The translations under genes and the position numbers were made by a program. Under the pieces are notes generated by a model. The model saw only the letters and a list, made by a program, of their open reading frames with translations, made no database searches and was not told the DNA's origin. A stretch of DNA of 49,757 nt, taken from positions 1 through 49,757 of the forward strand of contig NZAK01000059.1 in the NCBI GenBank assembly GCA_002687515.1, in the 5' to 3' direction. Shown piece by piece: positions 44,234 through 49,757 of the stretch (position 1 is its first letter; each line of letters opens with the position of its first letter). This DNA is from Rhodospirillaceae bacterium. GTDB taxonomy: Bacteria > Pseudomonadota > Alphaproteobacteria > Rhodospirillales > UBA2165.

Positions 44234-45694
44234 TTAAAAGCCAGGCGGAAAATTACGCCCGCCCCGTTCCAAAGTTATCCACCGTGTTTCGGTAAATGTT
44301 TCGGTGGCCCATCGCCCGCCGTGCCTGCCGACACCGGAAGCCTTGGAGCCGCCGAACGGCGCATGCGGCTCGTCGTTCACCGACGAGCAGTTGATGTGGC
44401 ACATACCGGTTTCCAGCCGCCGGGCAATCCTCAAGCCCCGGTATTCGTCCCGCGTGATCACCCCTGACGAGAGGCCGTATTCGCTGTCGTTGGCGATGGC
44501 GATGGCATCATCGTCGGTCTTGAATGGGATGACGGGAATTACCGGCCCGAAATTTTCCTCCTGATAGATTTTCATATCCGGCGTAACGCCGAGCAAAATC
44601 GTCGGCTCGACAAAGCGGCCATCGATATTGCCGCCGAGCACCACCTCGGCGCCCTTGGCGACCGCATCCTCGATTTGGTCCCTGGATTTGGCGGCCTGCT
44701 TGTCGTTGATCAGCGGGCCGATGACATTGGCTTTGTCCTGGGTCGGATCGCCGACTTTCAATTTCGAGGCGCGCGCGACAAATCCCTTCAGGAATTCGTC
44801 GAAAATGGGTTCCTGCACCAGCACCTTCTCGACCGACATGCAAATCTGCCCCTGGTGCATGAAGCTGCCGAAATTGGCGGCGCCGGTGGCCCGGTCCATA
44901 TCGGCATCGTCACAGACGATCAGCGCGTCCTTGCCGCCCAGTTCCAGGCAGCATTTTTTCAAATGGGCGCCGGCGCGGGCGCCGATTTGGCGCCCGACCG
45001 CCGTCGAGCCGGTGAAGGATATGCCCTTGGTCAGCGGATTTTCGATCAATTCGTCACCGACCTCGGCGACATTGTCCCTGGAGCAGGTCACCACATTCAA
45101 CACGCCGGCGGGGATGCCGGCTTCCTCGAACACCTCGGCGAACAGAAGCCCGCCGCAATAGGGGGTTTCTTCCGACGGCTTGAGCACCACCGTATTGCCC
45201 GCCGCGATGGCGAAGGCGAGGCCGCGCGCCGTCAACAGGACCGGGAAGTTCCACGGGCTGATGACCGAAATCACACCCAGCGGCCGGCGCATGGCCATCG
45301 ACAGCTTGCCCGAATCCGATGGAATGACCTCGCCGATCGGCGCGTAATTGGATGCCGCCGCCGCGTAGAATATCTCGGGCACATAGCCGGTTTCGAACAT
45401 GCCTTTTCCGAACCAGCCGCCGCCTTCGCCTTGCAGCGCCTCGGTGATATCGGCCTGGCGCTTTTCGAAAACCTCGGCAATCTTGATCATGTGATGGGCG
45501 CGTTCGTTGAATTGCAGCGCCGACCAGTCATTGAAGGCCGCCTCGGCCGCATTGATGGCGGCGCGCGCTTCCATCCGTCCACCGTCCGGAATTTCGGCCC
45601 AGACCGAGCCGTCTGACGGATTAAGATCGGAAAAATTCCGGCCCGTCGACGACCACCTGCCGCCCACATACATACCGTCAAACATCTTATTCAT
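44234..45694 (-). CDS. Aldehyde dehydrogenase (aromatic-aldehyde type)
   Basis: This 486-aa NAD(P)-dependent enzyme has SPWNFPVLLTARGLAFAIAAG, the catalytic Glu in LELGGKDALIV and Cys in HQGQICMSVEKVLV, and EENFGPVIPVIPF. It is closest in feel to vanillin/benzaldehyde dehydrogenases (GGRWSSTGRNFSDLNPSDGS at the N-terminus). An aromatic aldehyde could come from the HCHL-like enzyme at 14499, but the genes are far apart, so this is only a suggestion. GAGGG precedes the ATG. Confidence 0.88.
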   Translation of the reverse strand: MNKMFDGMYVGGRWSSTGRNFSDLNPSDGSVWAEIPDGGRMEARAAINAAEAAFNDWSALQFNERAHHMIKIAEVFEKRQADITEALQGEGGGWFGKGMFETGYVPEIFYAAAASNYAPIGEVIPSDSGKLSMAMRRPLGVISVISPWNFPVLLTARGLAFAIAAGNTVVLKPSEETPYCGGLLFAEVFEEAGIPAGVLNVVTCSRDNVAEVGDELIENPLTKGISFTGSTAVGRQIGARAGAHLKKCCLELGGKDALIVCDDADMDRATGAANFGSFMHQGQICMSVEKVLVQEPIFDEFLKGFVARASKLKVGDPTQDKANVIGPLINDKQAAKSRDQIEDAVAKGAEVVLGGNIDGRFVEPTILLGVTPDMKIYQEENFGPVIPVIPFKTDDDAIAIANDSEYGLSSGVITRDEYRGLRIARRLETGMCHINCSSVNDEPHAPFGGSKASGVGRHGGRWATETFTETRWITLERGGRNFPPGF

Positions 45695-45820
45695 CTTGCC
45701 CTCTTTTCACCCCAACGGGGCCTCCTGGTCTTGCCCGGATTGTTGCCTTCGGCGGCGGCGTTATTCAAACCTGGGTTTATTACAATCCTCGATATTTTGA
45801 TAGGGTATCATGGCTTTCCA

Positions 45821-46969
45821 TCAGTGGCTGTATTTGTCGGCTTCGGAACTGGCGGGTCCGCCGCCGCCCACTGCATCGGCGGCGGCCTTTTCCATGCCCG
45901 CAAGCATGGCCTGTAACTCGGCGCTGGCGCTGGGCGCGGCGCGGTGTCTGGGCGCGGCGCGGTTTGGGGGCGGCGCGGGTTTGCTAATTTCGCCGGTTTC
46001 AACGGAACCGGGCACCGGTTGCGCCGGTGCCGCATCAGGGTGAACCTTGCGGACATCGCGGACATGCTCCGATTGGATATGCGTCGCCTGGTCGACCAGA
46101 TCGGCAATGCTGACCGGCAGCACCTCTTCCAGCCGCGTCCTGGCGCTGGCGCGGCTGCCGGCGGTAATCGCATAGGGGTTTTCCGCCGCCTCGGCGGCGG
46201 CCTCGGCAGTGGCTTCGTCGGGCGCAACGATTGGCCGGGCGGGCTTCCCGATCTTGGCGTCGGTGCCGCCGAGATAGGTGTTTATCACCGTTTGGTCCTT
46301 GGATAGCTCCTCGGCGCTGCCGGCGCCGGTGACATGGCCGTTGTCCAAGAGATAACCGCGATCGGCGATGGCCAGGCTTTGCTTGGCGTTCTGTTCCACC
46401 AGGAAAATGCCGACGCCGGTTTCCTTGACATCGGTCAGTGACCGGAAAAGCTCGCTGCACAACAGCGGCGACAGGCCCAACGACGGCTCGTCGAGCATCA
46501 GGATCGACGGGTGCGACATCATCGCCCGGCCGATGGCCACCATCTGCCTCTCGCCGCCGCTCATCGTGCGGACGGCTTGATTTTGGCGCTCACCGAGCCT
46601 CGGAAACAGGCTCAGAACGCGATCCAGATTTTCAGCCTCGTGCGGGCGCGCCCGCTCCGGATAGGCGCCCAGCAATAGATTCTCGCGCGCCGTCAGATCC
46701 GCGAATATGCCGCGGTCCTCCGGAACCGTCGCGATGCCGGCTTCGACGATGTCGTCCGGCGATTTACCGGTGATGTCGATGCCATCCATAGTGATGACGC
46801 TGCCTTCCGCCGCCGGCGTCAGGCCGGCAATGGCCCGTAAAAAAGTGCTTTTGCCGGCGCCGTTGGCGCCGAGCATGACGACGATCTCGTTCTTGTCGAC
46901 GGTAACCGATGCGCCGTCGAGCGCGTGGTGGCTCCCGTAAAAGACCGAAACGTTCCGGGTTTCAAGCAT
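45821..46969 (-). CDS. livF: Branched-chain-type ABC transporter ATP-binding protein LivF, with long C-terminal extension
   Basis: Residues 1-235 form a normal LivF ATPase: Walker A GANGAGKST, signature MSGGERQM, Walker B ILMLDEPSLGLSPLL. LivF is usually about 235 aa; this has a further 147 residues, rich in Ala, Pro, Glu and His, without a clear fold (VAPDEATAEAAAEAAENP, SAELQAMLAGMEKAAADAVGGGG). It is the fourth gene of livHMGF, overlapping livG by eight bases. The extension is a notable departure and may interact with a partner. Confidence 0.92.
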   Translation of the reverse strand: MLETRNVSVFYGSHHALDGASVTVDKNEIVVMLGANGAGKSTFLRAIAGLTPAAEGSVITMDGIDITGKSPDDIVEAGIATVPEDRGIFADLTARENLLLGAYPERARPHEAENLDRVLSLFPRLGERQNQAVRTMSGGERQMVAIGRAMMSHPSILMLDEPSLGLSPLLCSELFRSLTDVKETGVGIFLVEQNAKQSLAIADRGYLLDNGHVTGAGSAEELSKDQTVINTYLGGTDAKIGKPARPIVAPDEATAEAAAEAAENPYAITAGSRASARTRLEEVLPVSIADLVDQATHIQSEHVRDVRKVHPDAAPAQPVPGSVETGEISKPAPPPNRAAPRHRAAPSASAELQAMLAGMEKAAADAVGGGGPASSEADKYSH

Positions 46970-47720
46970 GCTCGTCTCCGAGATAGGCGCGGATCACATC
47001 TGCATCGGCCAGCACCTCGCCGGGCGTGCCTTCGGCGATCTTGGCCCCGCTATTCATTACCACGCAACGGTCACAGAGAGAACGGATAGCATCCATCACA
47101 TGCTCGACGACGATGATCGTGCGGCCTTCGGACCTGAGCTCTTCGATCAGTTCAATGCCGGTCAAAAGCTCGCTCGGGTTGAGCCCGGCGAGCCACTCGT
47201 CGAGCAACAGGACCCGGGGATCGGAAACCAGGGCGCGCGCCAGTTCCAGGCGTTTTTGGTTGATATAAGTGAGCCCCGAAACCGGGCTGCGCTCGGCGCC
47301 TTCCAGGCCGACGCGATGCAGCATCTGGCGGGCATGATCCTCAAGGTGCGTGCCCCAGCGCCGGTCATAACCGAAGACGCCGCCGGCGGCCACGTTTTCC
47401 AGAACCGTGAGGGTCGGAAGAATGCGGACGATTTGAAAGGTGCGGGCGATGCCCAGGCGCGCGATGAAATTGGCCGGCTCTTGGGTAATGTCTTGGTTAT
47501 AGAGGCGTATGGACCCGCCGTTGGGCTTCAGGGCGCCGGAAATCAGGTTCATCATCGTGGTCTTGCCCGACCCGTTCGGTCCGATCAGGCCCAAAACCTC
47601 GTTCTCCGCCAAATCGAAGGACATGCTGTCGACGGCGATCAGGCCGCCGAAATTCCGGGTGACGCCGCTGACCGCCAGCGCCGTTTGGTGAACCGTTTTC
47701 TGGGCTACGCCGTTAGCCAT
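46962..47720 (-). CDS. livG: Branched-chain-type ABC transporter ATP-binding protein LivG
   Basis: This 252-aa ATPase has Walker A GPNGSGKTT and Walker B LLLDEWLAGL. The signature region reads TYINQKRLELARAL, where LSYGxQRxLE is usual, so the ABC signature is altered (Leu-Ser-Gly-Gly replaced), with catalytic Glu replaced by Trp next to Asp in DEW. The C-terminal BCA-type extension (EGTPGEVLADADVIRAYLGDEHA) is present. It overlaps livM and livF, so translation is coupled. It powers uptake of branched-chain amino acids or related compounds. Confidence 0.93.
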   Translation of the reverse strand: MANGVAQKTVHQTALAVSGVTRNFGGLIAVDSMSFDLAENEVLGLIGPNGSGKTTMMNLISGALKPNGGSIRLYNQDITQEPANFIARLGIARTFQIVRILPTLTVLENVAAGGVFGYDRRWGTHLEDHARQMLHRVGLEGAERSPVSGLTYINQKRLELARALVSDPRVLLLDEWLAGLNPSELLTGIELIEELRSEGRTIIVVEHVMDAIRSLCDRCVVMNSGAKIAEGTPGEVLADADVIRAYLGDEHA

Positions 47721-48642
47721 GCCCTCGCTTCCTTTTTTGATATGCGTCCTCGATCACCCCGACCACGCCGTGCGGAATAAAATAAACGATGAGCAGGAAG
47801 GAGATACCCAAAAGCAGCGTTGTTTGCGTCGGGAAATTGGAATTGATTATTTCCCACAGGATGGTGAACGGAATAACCCCGACAAGCGGCCCCCACAGCC
47901 TATGGGCGCCGCCCAACAGCGCCATGATCACCACCTGGAAGGAAATGAACGGGCTGAAAGCCAGGGTCGGTTCCACATAGTTCCAGCGCGGCGCCACCAG
48001 CGCGCCGGTCAGGGACGCGAAGATCGCCGATATCACGAACAAAACCACCTTGGCGCGCGCCGTGTTGATGCCGGCATGGACGGCCACCACCTCGTCGTTG
48101 CCGATGATGCGCAGCGCAAAGCCGAGCCGTGAGCGGCCGATCCCCCAGCCGACCAGGTAAACCAGCGCCGCCAGGACGATCAAAAACCAGAAGATCATGG
48201 GCTCGGTGAGGTCGGTCAGCACATAAAGGCCAGCTCCCGTGCCGATGGTCGACTGGCCCCAGGATACGATCTGGCGGACCAATTCCGAGAGGCCAAGGGT
48301 GAAGATTACGAAATAGACGCCCGAGATTCTGAGAGTCGCCAATCCGACAATCGCCGCGACTATGGCGCCGGCAACGCCGGCCAGAAGAACCAGCACCGGA
48401 TAGGGCATGATATCAAGCCCGCCGGCCACCACATACATGCCGATCCCGAAGAACGCGGCGGGAGCCAGGGAAATGTATCTGGTCGGCCCCGAAAACAGCG
48501 CCCAGGAAGTGGCCAGCACCGTATACATGGCTATGGAAACGGCAATCGAAAGCCAATAGCCGGAATCGACCAGCGGCAAGAGCGCCACCAGGATGAACAG
48601 CACACAGGCGATGGCTAGATTGCGCTTCTCGGTCTCGCTCAT
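47713..48642 (-). CDS. livM: Branched-chain-type ABC transporter permease LivM
   Basis: This 309-aa inner-membrane permease has about ten hydrophobic segments. The LivM features are LSLAPAAFFGIGMYVV-like and the coupling segment in GNDEVVAVHAGINTARAKVVLFVISA, near the C-terminal half. It overlaps livH by four bases and livG by eight. It forms the channel with LivH. Confidence 0.94.
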   Translation of the reverse strand: MSETEKRNLAIACVLFILVALLPLVDSGYWLSIAVSIAMYTVLATSWALFSGPTRYISLAPAAFFGIGMYVVAGGLDIMPYPVLVLLAGVAGAIVAAIVGLATLRISGVYFVIFTLGLSELVRQIVSWGQSTIGTGAGLYVLTDLTEPMIFWFLIVLAALVYLVGWGIGRSRLGFALRIIGNDEVVAVHAGINTARAKVVLFVISAIFASLTGALVAPRWNYVEPTLAFSPFISFQVVIMALLGGAHRLWGPLVGVIPFTILWEIINSNFPTQTTLLLGISFLLIVYFIPHGVVGVIEDAYQKRKRGHG

Positions 48643-49505
48643 GCCGCGCGCCTCCCGAAGAGACCCTCGGGGCGCACCAAAAGAATGACCAGGAATAGAA
48701 CGTAGGCGGCCGCCAAGGTCAGGCCCGGATCGATCAGAATCGCGACCGTGGTTTCGGCAAGGCCGAGGATAAAGGCGGCGAGGATGGTCCCCCTGATATC
48801 GCTGACGCCGCCCATGATGACGATCACCAGCGCCTTCAAGGTGAAGATGACGCCGAGCGATGCATCGAAGGTCAGGAACATCGACAGCAGCATGCCACCC
48901 GCCGCCGTCACCGAGCCGCCGAGGGCAAATGCCAGCGCCGAAGCGTTGATAACATTGATGCCGACCAGGCCGGCGGCCGCCGGATTGACGGCGACGGCGC
49001 GCAATGTCAGGCCGGCCCGAGTGCGGATCAGCCAGATATAGAAGCCGATGCTGAGCACCGCCGCGGCGATGAAGGCGGCGACCCGGTTGAGGCCGTATTT
49101 TTCGCCCAGGATGACAAAGGCCTCGTCGAAGTATGAATAGCTGAGATAATCGCCGCCGAAAACGGCGAGCAGGATGCCGATGAAAATGAAACTGATGCCG
49201 AAGGTCGACAGAATGCTGTCGACCTCAAGCTGCCCGTGGCTCTTGGCGCGCTTGACCAGGGGCAGCATCAAATAGCGGTAGATCGCCCAATTCACCACAA
49301 AGGCCAGGGGAACGATGAAAAAGAGGGCCCAAAAGGGGCTCATTTTGAAAGCGGTAAAAAACCAGAAGGTGCCGAACGCCCCGGCGACCAGAATCTCGCC
49401 ATTGGCCAGATTCATGATGCGCGCAACCCCATATTGGAGTTGCAGGCCCATCGCCATCAGGGCGTAAGTGCCACCGAGCAGGATACCGATTATGATGATT
49501 TCCAT
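48639..49505 (-). CDS. livH: Branched-chain-type ABC transporter permease LivH
   Basis: This 288-aa permease has eight or so hydrophobic segments and the LivH signature LQYGVARIMNLANGEILVAGAFG and RAVAVNPAAAGLVGINVINASALAFALGG. It is the first liv gene. The periplasmic binding protein would be expected upstream, but only a small gene is seen before the window ends, so it must lie beyond the edge or elsewhere. Confidence 0.94.
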   Translation of the reverse strand: MEIIIIGILLGGTYALMAMGLQLQYGVARIMNLANGEILVAGAFGTFWFFTAFKMSPFWALFFIVPLAFVVNWAIYRYLMLPLVKRAKSHGQLEVDSILSTFGISFIFIGILLAVFGGDYLSYSYFDEAFVILGEKYGLNRVAAFIAAAVLSIGFYIWLIRTRAGLTLRAVAVNPAAAGLVGINVINASALAFALGGSVTAAGGMLLSMFLTFDASLGVIFTLKALVIVIMGGVSDIRGTILAAFILGLAETTVAILIDPGLTLAAAYVLFLVILLVRPEGLFGRRAA

Positions 49506-49582
49506 GGCGAATGCGGCGGAATATTATTGTCAAAATGAAGTCGGCACCGCGAACGACGACGCCGGATTTTATTTAATTACTG

Positions 49583-49738
49583 TTACCAGCCGGTTTTGAG
49601 GTTCACCTCTTTGCCGCCGGCAACGCCGATACCGACAATGCCGGTCTTGAACGGCCCGGAAGCTCGCGCCGCGCCGGCATCAATTGCGGCGGCCGGCGCC
49701 GTTCCCACGGCCAGTTGAAGTGGTGCAGGTTTCTGCAT
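49583..49738 (-). CDS. Small protein (51 aa) upstream of livH
   Basis: An ATG at 49738 with AGGAGG eight bases upstream opens a 51-residue frame, ending with a TAA at 49583-49585. The product is Ala/Gly/Pro-rich, with FKTGIVGIGVAGGKEVNLKTGW at the end; I recognise no family. The ribosome-binding site is the best in the window, and the gene is 77 bp upstream of livH on the same strand, so it could be a leader peptide or small regulator. Confidence 0.45.
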   Translation of the reverse strand: MQKPAPLQLAVGTAPAAAIDAGAARASGPFKTGIVGIGVAGGKEVNLKTGW

Positions 49739-49757
49739 GAACCCCTCCTCTGAATTC

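Noticed and set aside
49752-49757. EcoRI site (gaattc) at the very end of the window
   Set aside because: A cloning junction was considered, but a single 6-bp site is not evidence, and the other end does not have one.

Overview
The window is a chromosomal stretch of a GC-rich alphaproteobacterium, probably Rhodospirillales-like. Supporting this are the alphaproteobacterial DUF4167 and DUF1178 proteins, a lysC/ubiG neighbourhood, a PtsP-type EI-Ntr, a hisS-hemA-prfA-prmC operon, and consistent GC-rich codon use. Coding is dense, operons are short, and many starts and stops overlap. No rRNA, tRNA or CRISPR was seen.

Layout. (1) 1-6001: a decayed IS5-type transposase fragment, then ubiT-ubiU-ubiV (O2-independent ubiquinone synthesis) behind a perfect FNR/Anr box, then an AprA/fumarate-reductase-like flavoprotein with a small 4Fe-4S ferredoxin, divergent from a His-tailed cytochrome c with a near-perfect FNR box between them. 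This end looks built for low oxygen. (2) 6002-6602: intergenic DNA with nested palindromes and the first copy of a roughly 400-bp dispersed repeat; the second copy is at 24060-24430. (3) 6603-10689: a TetR-controlled lipid-type locus. A four-TM protein, an acyl carrier protein, a B12-binding radical SAM enzyme and a ceramidase-like membrane hydrolase are co-directional. tetR and a 62-aa membrane protein lie upstream. Six copies of one operator sit in two triplets with almost identical promoter geometry. This is my best candidate for an undescribed system. (4) 10871-18014: catabolic genes: FMN 2-hydroxy-acid dehydrogenase, double-domain acyl-CoA dehydrogenase, HCHL-like hydratase with a truncated CoA-ligase gene beside it, CMD protein, SDR and alpha/beta hydrolase. 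(5) 18083-23870: a hydantoin-type cluster: racemase-like protein, class III aminotransferase, D-hydantoinase, N-carbamoyl-D-amino-acid hydrolase and a DMT exporter, with an unusual hairpin array between the two convergent hydrolases. (6) 24438-40820: mostly housekeeping: clpB, MOSC protein, DUF4167, prmC, prfA, a GluTR-like hemA without its catalytic cysteine, hisS, a RodZ-like protein, ptsP, lysC, ubiG, DUF1178 and a methyltransferase. (7) 40824-49738: a PuuE-type deacetylase with an N-carbamoylsarcosine-amidase-like hydrolase, flotillin, aldehyde dehydrogenase, and a livHMGF branched-chain-type ABC transporter whose substrate-binding gene is not visible.

Together these suggest a respiratory heterotroph that uses aromatic acyl-CoAs, 2-hydroxy acids, cyclic amides and amino-acid-like compounds, and can keep making ubiquinone when oxygen is scarce. 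Function calls come from reading motifs and recalled family sequences; no database search was run.
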